From Lachnospiraceae bacterium (GTDB lineage: Bacteria > Bacillota > Clostridia > Lachnospirales > Lachnospiraceae), in contig JAAUZT010000006.1 of NCBI GenBank assembly GCA_014804485.1, positions 47,232 through 111,231 of the forward strand: a stretch of DNA of 64,000 nt. The letters run 5' to 3'. Of the stretch, positions 43,253 through 52,177 are shown in pieces (position 1 is the stretch's first letter; each line of letters starts with the position of its first letter). The notes beneath the pieces were generated by a model, which was not told the origin of the DNA, searched no databases, and was given only the letters and a program-made list of their open reading frames with translations. The translations under genes and the position numbers were made by a program.

Positions 43253-43942
43253 ATGGGAGTAGTACAGGAAGTAAAAGACGGTAAACTCGTCGATAACACA
43301 TCAGCTACGTCTATCGCCAATGAGAAAGCGAAGAAGACCGGCAATTCCAGTCTGGATAAGGATGCTTTCCTGCAGCTTCTGGTAGCACAGATGAAGTATC
43401 AGGATCCCTTGGAGCCTACGTCCAACACGGAGTATATTTCCCAGTTCGCAACGTTCTCGGAACTCGAGCAGATGCAGAATATGAGCGCGACACTTGAGCT
43501 TTCCAGAGCATCCAGTCTGGTGGGACAGACGGTGCTGATGTCAGTAACGGACAGCCAGGGCAGAACGACGACCGTACAGGGTAATGTGGATTTCGTGTCA
43601 TATGAGGGCGGCAAAGCGTATCTTTCCATCGGCGGAGAGTTGTATTCTTTAGACGATCTGGATAAGGTGGCAGATAAGAAATATCTGGATGCATACGCAC
43701 TGGCAGCGGAATTTTTGAGCATCCTCAATAAGCTTCCCGATGTCAGTCTGCTGACGACGGATGACAAGGAAAGGGTAGACAGACTGGAAGAAATCTATAA
43801 TGGCATGGACGACTACCAGAAGGGCTTCCTTACGGACGATTATTTCGAGAAAGCGGAAGCATATATTAAGAGAATGAAAGATATCACACCGAATACAGAC
43901 GGTGATGAAACACCTAAGACGGAAGGATCCGGAGAAAGTTAA
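43253..43942 (+). CDS. flgD: Flagellar hook-capping protein FlgD
   Basis: A 229-residue hook cap. The N-terminal signature is strong (LDKDAFLQLLVAQMKYQDPL, NTEYISQFATFSELEQM), followed by SLVGQTVLMSV. The C-terminal part (SILNKLPDVSLLTTDDKERV onward) is helical and acidic and does not look like the usual FlgD FnIII/Tudor region. GGAGATG lies upstream of the ATG. Confidence 0.93.
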   Translation: MGVVQEVKDGKLVDNTSATSIANEKAKKTGNSSLDKDAFLQLLVAQMKYQDPLEPTSNTEYISQFATFSELEQMQNMSATLELSRASSLVGQTVLMSVTDSQGRTTTVQGNVDFVSYEGGKAYLSIGGELYSLDDLDKVADKKYLDAYALAAEFLSILNKLPDVSLLTTDDKERVDRLEEIYNGMDDYQKGFLTDDYFEKAEAYIKRMKDITPNTDGDETPKTEGSGES

Positions 43943-43981
43943 GCGCCCAAGGCGGCAGTCATCTCAAGGAGGAGAGAGAAT

Positions 43982-44386
43982 ATGAAGATTCAAGGCAATC
44001 AATTCCTTTCCATAGAGCAGCTGCAGGATCAATATTTAAACACAGGCAGACAGCAGGCAGGAGCGCCGAAACCGAATACCACGAGTTTTCAGGATATCTT
44101 ATCCGGCAAGACGGACAGTATCCGGACAGAGGGAGAGGTCAGATTCTCCAAGCATGCAGCCAACCGCCTTAACGACAGGAATATTGAACTGACGAAGGAT
44201 CAGGTGGAACGCCTGAACATGGGAGCAGCCAAAGCGGGTGCGAAAGGAATCAATGAATCGTTAGTTATCGTCGATTCACTGGCGTTTATCGTGAATGTAC
44301 CGAATCAGACGGTCATCACCGCGATGGATCAGACGGAAACCGACGAAAATGTATTTACCAATATTGACGGAGCCGTAATTATTTAG
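43982..44386 (+). CDS. Flagellar operon protein (TIGR02530-type)
   Basis: A 134-residue protein of the conserved 'flg_new' type found between flgD and flgE in Gram-positive flagellar operons. The signature is FSKHAANRLNDRNIELTKDQ followed by GINESLVIVDSLAFIVNV and VITAMDQTE. Its role is not established; position suggests hook assembly or its regulation. GGAGGAG precedes the ATG by seven bases. A small GC hairpin (44408-44431) lies between this gene and flgE. Confidence 0.82.
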   Translation: MKIQGNQFLSIEQLQDQYLNTGRQQAGAPKPNTTSFQDILSGKTDSIRTEGEVRFSKHAANRLNDRNIELTKDQVERLNMGAAKAGAKGINESLVIVDSLAFIVNVPNQTVITAMDQTETDENVFTNIDGAVII

Positions 44387-44467
44387 CCGGACCTTTACGG
44401 AGGCTAATGCCCCTGACTGACAGAGGGGGCAGGCGGTTTCACACAGATATAAGGAGGTCATATCACT

Positions 44468-46477
44468 ATGATGAGATCATTGTTCTCTGGTGTGGCGGGT
44501 CTTAGAACACACCAGACAAGAATGGACGTTATCGGTAATAATATTGCCAACGTCAACACAACTGCATATAAATCACAGAACATGGTATTCAGCGATCTGC
44601 TGTACCAGACAACACAGGCAGCGTCCGGCGCTAACGACAACGGACGAGGCGGTATCAACGCCAGACAGATCGGTCTGGGCGCTAAGACGGGTGCAATCTC
44701 CACGGCGATCACGACGCAGGGTTCTGCGCAGTCTACGAATAACCCGTGGGATATCATGATTGAGGGCGATTCTTTCTTCATCGTCAACAACGGTTCCGAG
44801 AATTTCTTCACAAGAGACGGTTCCTTCACCATAGACGGTGCGGGTAATCTGGTTATGGCAAATACCGGTTTTAAAGTTATGGGATGGCAGGTGGATCCGG
44901 AGACCGGAGATATCAGGCAGGATGTGGTGTCTGCGCTGCAGGTTATGCATCCGGATAATCTGAATTCTAATCCGGAAGCTACTTCACTTGCATATGTATC
45001 CGGTATTCTGGATAAGACGGACACGTCTATCAACAGTACGGCGGGCGCGATCCGTACCTTCCAGATCTTCGACGCACAGGGATATGCTTATACGGTGAAG
45101 ATGAGTTTCCACGGAATCGGAAGCGAGGACGAATTCCGCGTACAGCTCGATGATATCTTAGACAGCACAGGCGTGTCTCTTGTAAAGAAATATAATCTGA
45201 GCAATATCAACCAGATTGCGAATTTCGGGGGAGATAACACAACCAGCAAGACGATGCTTTATCAAGCGGATAACACGGCGACATTTGACGGTACGAGTAA
45301 GTTTGATATTGAGCTGCCGTTTTCAAGTATTCTGGATGGTTACAGTAATAATGCACTTGTGGTTGCGGCAGGTAAGAATGTTACGATCACAAACCCGGGG
45401 GACGGCGGAACTGTTACGGCAGGAGCTGAGAACAGCGTCACAGTACACGGTTCCGTAACGCTGACCAGAGCACAGTTAGAGTCGGCGCCTTATAATTTAA
45501 GATATGATGATGCTACAGGTCAGTATTATACCAAACCGGAGACAGGAACGACCGGCGTACCGGTGACAGACTGGACGACAGCGATCAGCGCTATGGGACT
45601 GGAAGGCGTATCGAACGTAACGGTTACACCGGTGACGGACGGCGCGGCAGGCGAGATGTCGGTCGAGTTCGACGCTACGTTTACACCAACCCTTGATGCC
45701 ACACGTAAGGATAATGTCTTCGGGATCACGTTGGAGATGCCGAATGACGAGAAAGAAATCTTAAAGCAGGTATATCACGTAGAGGACGGAGACGGCAAGA
45801 CATATACAATCGAGTATATTGCGCCGGACGGATCAGCACAGATCACAGAGAGAACGCAGACGAACGGTATGTCGCTTGTGTTCGACCATGATACGGGAGT
45901 TTTTTCCTATATCGGAAGTGCGGGCAGTAATACGGCGACGCTTACCTTTAACTCATCCGCTTCTTCCCTGGGTGGGGAACTGATAGATCTGACCCAGTTC
46001 AATAATGTGGAGATCGACTTCTCATCCGTTACAAACTATGGTAACGGCGGTAAGTGTACCTTGGATATCACACCCGGTGGTAAGGGTGGTGACACGATCG
46101 GTAAAGGTAGAGCGCCGGGAGAATTGATTGGTATTGAAGTAGGACAGGACGGTCGTATCACGGCATCCTATTCCAACGGTCTGTCGAAGCTGTTAGGACA
46201 GATCGCAGTAGCGGAATTTGCGAATCCTTCCGGTCTTTCCAAGGCGGGCGACAACCTGTACTCCGCGACCATGAACTCCGGTGACTTCGACGGTGTCGGC
46301 AAGGACATCACGGAAAGCGGCGGTAAGATGACTTCCGGCGTACTGGAGATGAGTAATGTGGATCTTTCTTCCGAGTTCACCACAATGATCACCACACAGC
46401 GTGGTTTCCAGGCGAACAGCCGTATCATTACCACTTCCGATACGCTGCTGGAAGAACTTGTCAATCTGAAGAGATAA
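44468..46477 (+). CDS. flgE: Flagellar hook protein FlgE
   Basis: A 669-residue hook subunit with the N-terminal rod/hook signature (RMDVIGNNIANVNTTAYKSQ) and the matching C-terminal helix (MTSGVLEMSNVDLSSEFTTM, TTQRGFQANSRIITTSDTLL). The middle is beta-rich and longer than in Salmonella FlgE (about 400 residues), as is common for variable surface-exposed domains. AAGGAGGT lies eight bases before the ATG; a second ATG follows at once. A hairpin at 46498 comes after the stop, and a new promoter follows. Confidence 0.96.
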   Translation: MMRSLFSGVAGLRTHQTRMDVIGNNIANVNTTAYKSQNMVFSDLLYQTTQAASGANDNGRGGINARQIGLGAKTGAISTAITTQGSAQSTNNPWDIMIEGDSFFIVNNGSENFFTRDGSFTIDGAGNLVMANTGFKVMGWQVDPETGDIRQDVVSALQVMHPDNLNSNPEATSLAYVSGILDKTDTSINSTAGAIRTFQIFDAQGYAYTVKMSFHGIGSEDEFRVQLDDILDSTGVSLVKKYNLSNINQIANFGGDNTTSKTMLYQADNTATFDGTSKFDIELPFSSILDGYSNNALVVAAGKNVTITNPGDGGTVTAGAENSVTVHGSVTLTRAQLESAPYNLRYDDATGQYYTKPETGTTGVPVTDWTTAISAMGLEGVSNVTVTPVTDGAAGEMSVEFDATFTPTLDATRKDNVFGITLEMPNDEKEILKQVYHVEDGDGKTYTIEYIAPDGSAQITERTQTNGMSLVFDHDTGVFSYIGSAGSNTATLTFNSSASSLGGELIDLTQFNNVEIDFSSVTNYGNGGKCTLDITPGGKGGDTIGKGRAPGELIGIEVGQDGRITASYSNGLSKLLGQIAVAEFANPSGLSKAGDNLYSATMNSGDFDGVGKDITESGGKMTSGVLEMSNVDLSSEFTTMITTQRGFQANSRIITTSDTLLEELVNLKR

Positions 46478-46497
46478 GTGCCGTAAGGCGCATAAAC

Positions 46498-46531
46498 AGA
46501 GGGACTTTTCGCATATGCGAAAGGTTCCTCT
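46498..46531 (+). terminator. Perfect long hairpin after flgE
   Basis: AGAGGGACTTTTCGCAT pairs over its whole length with ATGCGAAAGGTTCCTCT (two G-U pairs), centred on the palindrome TTTCGCATATGCGAAA. There is only a poor T-run, so it may end or attenuate the upstream transcript, or protect its 3' end. Confidence 0.6.
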
Positions 46532-46574
46532 TCGTGTGTTCTCATATTTGTACATAAAAGATGATATATTTTTT

Positions 46575-46603
46575 TTGCAGTTTTGGAAGATGTGTGGTAG
46601 AAT
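46575..46603 (+). promoter_or_regulatory. Internal promoter before flbD-motA-motB
   Basis: TTGCAG at 46575-46580, a 17-base spacer and TAGAAT at 46598-46603 with extended -10 TG at 46595-46596. Together with the hairpin just upstream it may start a second flagellar transcript. Confidence 0.55.
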
Positions 46604-46707
46604 ATATAAGTTCCATACAGTCACAGATGATGACGTATCGGATGTGCTACATAATGGCTGTCCGGATTTACCGGGGATCCGGCTGCACGGAAAGACAGGG
46701 GTGTGGG

Positions 46708-46893
46708 ATGATAGAAGTTACGAAGATCAATGGCGTGAAGATTCTGATTAATCCCGATTTGCTGGAATTAGTGGAAGAGACGCCGGACACCGTCCTGACA
46801 TTTACAACAGGGCGGAAAATAATTGTAAAAGAAAGTAGACAAGAAGTGAAAAATCTAGTAAAATCGTATAGAAAGGATATTTTTGCAGATTAG
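46708..46893 (+). CDS. flbD: Flagellar FlbD family protein
   Basis: A 61-residue FlbD/YlzI-type protein: MIEVTKINGVKILINPDLLE, a strand-rich core (TVLTFTTGRKIIVKES) and a short helical end. Such small proteins lie between flgE and motA/fliL in Gram-positive operons; the function is unclear. The ORF track extends 49 codons too far upstream, across the internal promoter. The ATG at 46708 has an AGGGGTG site four bases upstream. Confidence 0.85.
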   Translation: MIEVTKINGVKILINPDLLELVEETPDTVLTFTTGRKIIVKESRQEVKNLVKSYRKDIFAD

Positions 46894-46913
46894 TGTAAAA
46901 CGGGTGAGTACAG

Positions 46914-47711
46914 ATGGATATAGCTTCAATTATCGGCTTATTGGCATGTTTTGCGTTGATGATTTTCGGTATGGTGTTTGGTAAGACCTTTTCAGCAGTC
47001 ACCAGCTTTCTTCATGCACCATCAGCGCTTATTACATTCGGCGGCGCATTTATGTGTATTATGGCGAGTTATTCGATGTCTAACTTCGTTGGGGGTCTGA
47101 AGAGCTTTACGCTGATTTTTAAGGAATCCGCCATGAATGTTCCGGAGATTATTCAGAAGATTATCGACCTCTCCAATGTTGCTCGTAAAGAGGGTCTTCT
47201 TTCTCTGGAAGAAGCGGCGGGAGATATTGATGATGAATTCCTGAAGAAAGGTATTCTGCTTGTTGTAGACGGTACCGATCCTGAACTTGTACGTGCGATC
47301 ATGGAAACGGAGCTTGCCAGTGTAGAAGGCAGACATAAAGATAAGATCGGCTTTTGGGAGAATGTAGGAGCGATGGGTCCTGCATGGGGTATGATCGGAA
47401 CCTTGATCGGTCTGGTTCTCATGCTTAAGGATCTGTCTGATTTTGCGTCCATCGGTCCTAATATGGCGACTGCGCTTATAACCACATTCTACGGTTCCGT
47501 ATTGGCGAACTGGATCTGTGCGCCGGTGGCTACGAAGCTGAAGGGCAAGAACGATGAAGAGATGATGGTCAAAGAAATAGAGATAGAGGGACTTCTGTCG
47601 ATTCAGGCAGGTGAGAACCCGCGCGTTATTGAAGAAAAACTGAAGTCGTTCATTGCACCGGGTGACAGGAACACCTCGAGTGAAGAAGGCGGAGGTGAAG
47701 CAGATGGCTAA
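46914..47711 (+). CDS. motA: Flagellar motor stator protein MotA
   Basis: A 265-residue membrane stator subunit with four membrane helices (ASIIGLLACFALMIFGMVFG first; VGAMGPAWGMIGTLIGLVLM and LITTFYGSVLANWICAPVAT later) and a large cytoplasmic loop carrying charged residues that contact FliG. With MotB it forms the ion channel that drives rotation; the coupling ion cannot be decided by eye. The stop overlaps the motB start by eight bases. Confidence 0.95.
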   Translation: MDIASIIGLLACFALMIFGMVFGKTFSAVTSFLHAPSALITFGGAFMCIMASYSMSNFVGGLKSFTLIFKESAMNVPEIIQKIIDLSNVARKEGLLSLEEAAGDIDDEFLKKGILLVVDGTDPELVRAIMETELASVEGRHKDKIGFWENVGAMGPAWGMIGTLIGLVLMLKDLSDFASIGPNMATALITTFYGSVLANWICAPVATKLKGKNDEEMMVKEIEIEGLLSIQAGENPRVIEEKLKSFIAPGDRNTSSEEGGGEADG

Positions 47712-48522
47712 GAAGAAGCAGGAAGACCCGCCAAAGGGCTCGCCGGCGTGGATGGCCACATTCAGTGATCTGATGAATCTGCTTCTTTGTTTCTTCGTGT
47801 TGCTTTTTGCGATGTCTACTATTGACGAGGTTGCACAGGAACAGATCGTAGCATCTTTTAGTCAGACGTTTTCTGTGTTTGATAAGGGAGCCTCTGCTAT
47901 TGGGGACGGCATGCTGATCAGTAACGGCACCAGTCAGTTGAGTGAACTGGATGAATTTATTAATAGTACTGGTAAGCTGGATGATGGTGAGATTGTTGAC
48001 GAAAATGTAGCTGATGCTGTAACTGCTGCGCAGGAACAGTTAGAGGAGGCACAGATGGAAGAGTCCGAGGAGCTTGCCGAGAAGATTCAGGAAGCGGTTG
48101 ATGAGAAGGACATGGGTAAGGAGATCGATATCGAGATTACTTCCCAGTATGTGCAGTTGACACTGAAGGGTGCACTTCTCTTTGATTCCGGCAGTACGCT
48201 TCTCAAGGATGAGGCGAAGCCGGTTCTGGATCAGGTGGGGTTGATTCTGGAACGGTATGCGGAAGGAACCATTGAGATCGAGGGACATACGGACAATGTG
48301 CCGATGTCGGGAGCGAAGTACTCTAACAATAATGAGTTGAGTTCCGGAAGAGCATTGTCGGTGTTTGATTATCTTCTCTCGGTTACGAATCTGGATCCTG
48401 CAAATGTGAAGCATTCGGGACGAGGCGAATACGTACCCGTAGCGGATAATTCTACCGCGGAGGGCAGAACCAGAAACCGACGGGTTGAGATTAAGATATA
48501 TAACTCGCTGAGCGCATATTAG
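47704..48522 (+). CDS. motB: Flagellar motor stator protein MotB
   Basis: A 272-residue stator subunit. The single membrane helix begins at FSDLMNLLLCFFVLLFAM, with the ion-carrying Asp at about residue 22. A plug and linker region follow, then a C-terminal OmpA-like peptidoglycan-binding domain (IEIEGHTDNVPMSG, SSGRALSVFDYLL, EGRTRNRRVEIKI). The ATG at 47704 has GGAGGTG six bases upstream and overlaps motA; the ORF track start is inside motA. The linker (ENVADAVTAAQEQLEEAQME) is an unusually acidic helix. Confidence 0.95.
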   Translation: MAKKKQEDPPKGSPAWMATFSDLMNLLLCFFVLLFAMSTIDEVAQEQIVASFSQTFSVFDKGASAIGDGMLISNGTSQLSELDEFINSTGKLDDGEIVDENVADAVTAAQEQLEEAQMEESEELAEKIQEAVDEKDMGKEIDIEITSQYVQLTLKGALLFDSGSTLLKDEAKPVLDQVGLILERYAEGTIEIEGHTDNVPMSGAKYSNNNELSSGRALSVFDYLLSVTNLDPANVKHSGRGEYVPVADNSTAEGRTRNRRVEIKIYNSLSAY

Positions 48523-48605
48523 GATATTACACCGACAGGTGGTCCGGTAAGCCGGCGGTTATGATAGGAGTATATAATAAGTGTATAAAGGAGAATATTA
48601 CGATC

Positions 48606-49133
48606 ATGAAGAAGAATCTGATTTCTATTGTTATACTGGCATTGTTGATCGTTAACATCGTATTGACGGCGATTATGATGTTCAGTGTGACGGGTACTTC
48701 CAGAAAAACGGCAGCGCTTGTGGATAATATAGCAACGGCGCTTAATCTGGAGCTTTCTGCAAACGGTAACGGAGAGGACGCGGAGAGAGAACCGATTCCG
48801 ATGTCCGATACGGCAACGTATGATATTTCAGAGGAGATGACGATACCTCTGAAGCTTGATGAGGACGGCAACTCGCACTTTTTCATAGCTTCCATTACAT
48901 TATCCATGAATACGAAGGATAAGGGCTATAAGAAGTATGGTTCGGATGAGGATATGGCAGCCAGAGAGAGCCTGATCAAGAGTGAGATCAATGATGTAAT
49001 AAGTAAGTATACGGTGGATGAAGCAAGAAATCAGCAGGACGAGATCCGCGCGGAGATCCTTGAAAGAATCCAGAAAATGTTTGATTCAGAGTTTGTCTTT
49101 AATGTGGCGTTTAGTGACATTATGATTCAGTAA
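48606..49133 (+). CDS. fliL: Flagellar basal-body protein FliL
   Basis: A 175-residue bitopic protein: an N-terminal membrane helix (LISIVILALLIVNIVLTAIM), a linker and an extracytoplasmic domain ending NVAFSDIMIQ. FliL surrounds MotAB and supports torque. The ATG at 48606 gives the usual MKKN start; AAGGAG lies twelve bases upstream, a little far, so the ORF track's start at 48561 cannot be fully excluded. Confidence 0.88.
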   Translation: MKKNLISIVILALLIVNIVLTAIMMFSVTGTSRKTAALVDNIATALNLELSANGNGEDAEREPIPMSDTATYDISEEMTIPLKLDEDGNSHFFIASITLSMNTKDKGYKKYGSDEDMAARESLIKSEINDVISKYTVDEARNQQDEIRAEILERIQKMFDSEFVFNVAFSDIMIQ

Positions 49134-49166
49134 TTTCTTAAATAGTGCCACAGGAGGTGAACTTTC

Positions 49167-50147
49167 GTGGGAGAGGTACTATCTCAAAATGAGATTGATA
49201 ATCTGCTCGCCGCGTTAAGCAGCGGCGAGATAGACGCAGAAGAGATGAACGATAATAGTGACAAACAGGTCAAGAATTATGACTTTAAACGTCCTACGAA
49301 GTTCTCTAAAGAACATCTGCGTACATTGGAAATCATATATGAACATTACGGACGGCTGTTATCGACAAGTCTTCCGATATACCTTAGAAAGAGCATACAG
49401 ATTACCGTAGCGAGTTCCGAGACGGTTATTTTCTCGGAGTTTACCAACGCTCTTTCCAATCCCGTTATTCTTAGCATCGTAAATTTCCAGCCGCTCGGCG
49501 GTACGATTATCATCGAACTGGCAACACAGCTCGGATATGCGATGATAGACAGAATGTTAGGCGGCGCGGGGGAGCCGCTTGACAAGAACAGGGATTTCAC
49601 GGAAATAGAGATGACGATCATAGAAAAAATGATGATAGTCTGTATGCAGCTCATGCGGGAGCCGTGGAAGAACGTGATAGATCTTAATCCGGTTATGGAG
49701 AGAATCGAGACAAATTCACAGTTCGCTCAGGTGATCGCACCGAACGATATGATTGCAATCGTTACACTAAACATGAAGATCGGCGACGTGGAGGGATTCA
49801 TGAATGTGTGTCTTCCGTTCTTTACGCTGGAAAGTGTCATGGATAAGCTGAATACCAAGTATTGGTACGCTAACATGCAGGAACAGAAAGACGAGAATTT
49901 CGAGGAGTATATCGAGGCAATGTTACGAAGGGTGGATGTTCCGGTCAAAGCCGTACTCGGCAAGACGAGGATATCAGTCAACGATTTTGTCAATCTGCAG
50001 CTCGGAGATATCATACGGTTAGATGCCGATGTCGATCAGGATATGATCGTATATGTGGGTAATATGAAGAAATTCACCGCATTACCGGGTACCAGCAAAG
50101 ACAAGAACGCTGTGAGAGTAACGTCGGTAATAAGAGAGGGGGAGTAA
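49167..50147 (+). CDS. fliM: Flagellar motor switch protein FliM
   Basis: A 326-residue switch protein with the N-terminal CheY-P binding motif LSQNEIDNLLAAL, the CheC-like middle domain (LRTLEIIYEHYGRLLSTSLP, ATQLGYAMIDRMLGGAGEP) and a C-terminal SpoA domain (VPVKAVLGKTRISVNDFVNL). The start is GTG with AGGAGGTGA six bases upstream. fliY follows four bases after the stop. Confidence 0.97.
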   Translation: MGEVLSQNEIDNLLAALSSGEIDAEEMNDNSDKQVKNYDFKRPTKFSKEHLRTLEIIYEHYGRLLSTSLPIYLRKSIQITVASSETVIFSEFTNALSNPVILSIVNFQPLGGTIIIELATQLGYAMIDRMLGGAGEPLDKNRDFTEIEMTIIEKMMIVCMQLMREPWKNVIDLNPVMERIETNSQFAQVIAPNDMIAIVTLNMKIGDVEGFMNVCLPFFTLESVMDKLNTKYWYANMQEQKDENFEEYIEAMLRRVDVPVKAVLGKTRISVNDFVNLQLGDIIRLDADVDQDMIVYVGNMKKFTALPGTSKDKNAVRVTSVIREGE

Positions 50148-50151
50148 AAGC

Positions 50152-51411
50152 ATGGACGGAATGTTATCACAAGATGAAATAAATGCACTCTTATCCGGTA
50201 TGGATGCACCGAGCGACGGTGCGGCTCCGGAGCAACCTGCATCTGCAGCGGAACCAGCAGCACCTGCAGCAGCGCCGGCCGCGAATTCCGGACCGGATGA
50301 GTCGCTGTTATCAGAGATAGAGAAAGATGCCATCGGTGAGGTTGCCAACATCAGTATGGGGTCTTCTGCAACAACGCTTTATTCTCTGGTAAACCGGAAG
50401 GTAAACATTACGACTCCCGTGGTCACGCTGGCGAAGTGGGAGAACGTACTGGAAGAATACGAGAAACCGTGTGTATTTATCCAGATTAAATATACGGTGG
50501 GTCTGGATGGTTCAAATATCCTTGTGTTGAAGGAACATGATGTTAAGGTCATCACCGATCTGATGATGGGCGGTGACGGAAGCAATACGGATGGAGAACT
50601 GGGAGAGCTGCACTTAAGTGCGATCTCGGAGGCGATGAATCAGATGATGGGTTCTTCGGCGACATCCCTCTCCACCATGCTTGGTAAGATGATTGATATC
50701 AGCCCGCCGGAGGCAAGTCTGGTAGATTTGACGGCTTTCAAGTCAGGCGGAGATATAGCGGCTTTTCTGGAAGGAAATTTTGTCAAGATTGCATTCCGTA
50801 TGCAGATTGACGATCTGGTTGATTCCACAATTATGCAGCTGTATCCTATAGACTTTGCGAAAGAATTGTGCGATACTTTCTTACAGAATCAGATGGGCGA
50901 GAGTGGATCCGCACCTGCACCGCAGGCAGCGGCACCGACACCTGCACCGGCAGCGCCTCAGATGGCGGCGCCGACACCGCAGGCAGCGCCTCAGATGGCA
51001 GAGGCACCGCAGATGGGAATGCCTCAGATGGGAATGCCTAATATGCAGATGATGCCTAATATGCAGATGATGCCACAACAAATGCAAATGATGCCGCAAA
51101 TGCAGATGATGCCTAATATGAATATTCAGCCGGCGCAGTTCCAGAGTTTTTCCAATGATTTTAATCCGGCACAGATGCAGGAGAACATCGGACTGATCAG
51201 AGACGTGCCGCTTGAGGTTACGGTAGAGCTCGGAAGAACGTCCAAGTCCATAGCGGATATTCTGGATTTCTCACCGGGAACGATTATAGAATTGGATAAG
51301 ATTGCCGGGGAACCGATTGATGTGCTGGTCAATGGTAAATTTGTTGCTAAAGGTGAAGTAGTTGTAATTGAAGAGAGCTTTGGTGTTCGGGTAACCGAAA
51401 TTATCAAATAA
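50152..51411 (+). CDS. fliY: Flagellar switch phosphatase FliY (FliN fusion)
   Basis: A 419-residue FliY: an N-terminal CheY-P binding motif LSQDEINALLSGMD, an Ala/Pro linker, a CheC-like domain with two phosphatase-type sites (DAIGEVANISMGSSA and SAISEAMNQMMGSSA), and a C-terminal FliN/SpoA domain (LEVTVELGRTSKSIADILDF). FliY completes the C-ring and removes phosphate from CheY. Between the last two domains lies a ~90-residue linker that turns from Ala/Pro/Gln-rich to Met/Gln/Pro-rich (MPNMQMMPNMQMMPQQMQMM), an unusual composition. Confidence 0.95.
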   Translation: MDGMLSQDEINALLSGMDAPSDGAAPEQPASAAEPAAPAAAPAANSGPDESLLSEIEKDAIGEVANISMGSSATTLYSLVNRKVNITTPVVTLAKWENVLEEYEKPCVFIQIKYTVGLDGSNILVLKEHDVKVITDLMMGGDGSNTDGELGELHLSAISEAMNQMMGSSATSLSTMLGKMIDISPPEASLVDLTAFKSGGDIAAFLEGNFVKIAFRMQIDDLVDSTIMQLYPIDFAKELCDTFLQNQMGESGSAPAPQAAAPTPAPAAPQMAAPTPQAAPQMAEAPQMGMPQMGMPNMQMMPNMQMMPQQMQMMPQMQMMPNMNIQPAQFQSFSNDFNPAQMQENIGLIRDVPLEVTVELGRTSKSIADILDFSPGTIIELDKIAGEPIDVLVNGKFVAKGEVVVIEESFGVRVTEIIK

Positions 51412-51431
51412 AATGGAATAGGAGAAAAAAG

Positions 51432-51794
51432 ATGGCAAAAAATATTTTGATATGTGATGATGCAGCATTCATGCGTATGATGATTAAGGACATCCTGACT
51501 AAGAACGGGTATAATGTAGCCGGGGAAGCCGAGAACGGTGCCAAGGCTGTCGAGAAGTACAACGAATTAAAACCTGATTTGGTATTAATGGATATTACCA
51601 TGCCCGAAATGGACGGTATTCAGGCACTCAAGAAGATCAAAGAAGCAGATCCGGGTGCAATGGTTATTATGTGCTCTGCGATGGGTCAGCAGGCTATGGT
51701 TATCGAATCCATCCAATCCGGTGCGAAGGACTTTATCGTAAAGCCTTTCCAGGCCGACCGTGTGTTAGAGGCTGTTAAGAAGGTAGTGGGATAA
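51432..51794 (+). CDS. cheY: Chemotaxis response regulator CheY
   Basis: A 120-residue single receiver domain: acidic pair in LICDDAAFMR, phosphorylation Asp in LVLMDITMPEMDG, the conserved Ser in IMCSAMGQQAMV and Lys in DFIVKPFQ. When phosphorylated by CheA it binds FliM and FliY to alter rotation. It lies between fliY and fliO, the standard clostridial and Bacillus position. Its stop overlaps the fliO start by one base. Confidence 0.95.
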   Translation: MAKNILICDDAAFMRMMIKDILTKNGYNVAGEAENGAKAVEKYNELKPDLVLMDITMPEMDGIQALKKIKEADPGAMVIMCSAMGQQAMVIESIQSGAKDFIVKPFQADRVLEAVKKVVG

Positions 51795-52177
51795 TGATAC
51801 TTGCAGTATCGGGAAGAACTGAGTCCTACGTACAGTTTCTGACGGTATTGGTTATCTTTGTGTTTGTGCTGATGATTACCTACTGGGTTACTAAGTGGAC
51901 AGCGGGATATCAGAAGGGGCAGACGTCCAATGCCAATATGGAGATCCTGGAAACGATCCGGCTTTCCAATAATAAGCTTGTTCAGATTATCCGTGTCGGC
52001 AGGAAATATTTGGCGGTGGCAATTTGTAAAGATACTGTTACAATGTTGACAGAGATACCTGAGCAGGATTTGATTTTCTCTGATCAGAATTCCACCAAAA
52101 CACAGGGATTCAAGGAAATATTAGAGAAAATGCAAAAAAAGAATTTTCTGGAAAAAGAAGATGGGCGAGACGAATGA
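51794..52177 (+). CDS. fliO: Flagellar biosynthesis protein FliO
   Basis: A 127-residue protein: one membrane helix (FLTVLVIFVFVLMITYWVTK) and the FliO-type cytoplasmic domain (NMEILETIRLSNNKLVQIIR, RKYLAVAICKDTVTMLTEI). FliO helps assemble the FliP pore. The stop overlaps fliP by four bases. Confidence 0.88.
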   Translation: MILAVSGRTESYVQFLTVLVIFVFVLMITYWVTKWTAGYQKGQTSNANMEILETIRLSNNKLVQIIRVGRKYLAVAICKDTVTMLTEIPEQDLIFSDQNSTKTQGFKEILEKMQKKNFLEKEDGRDE

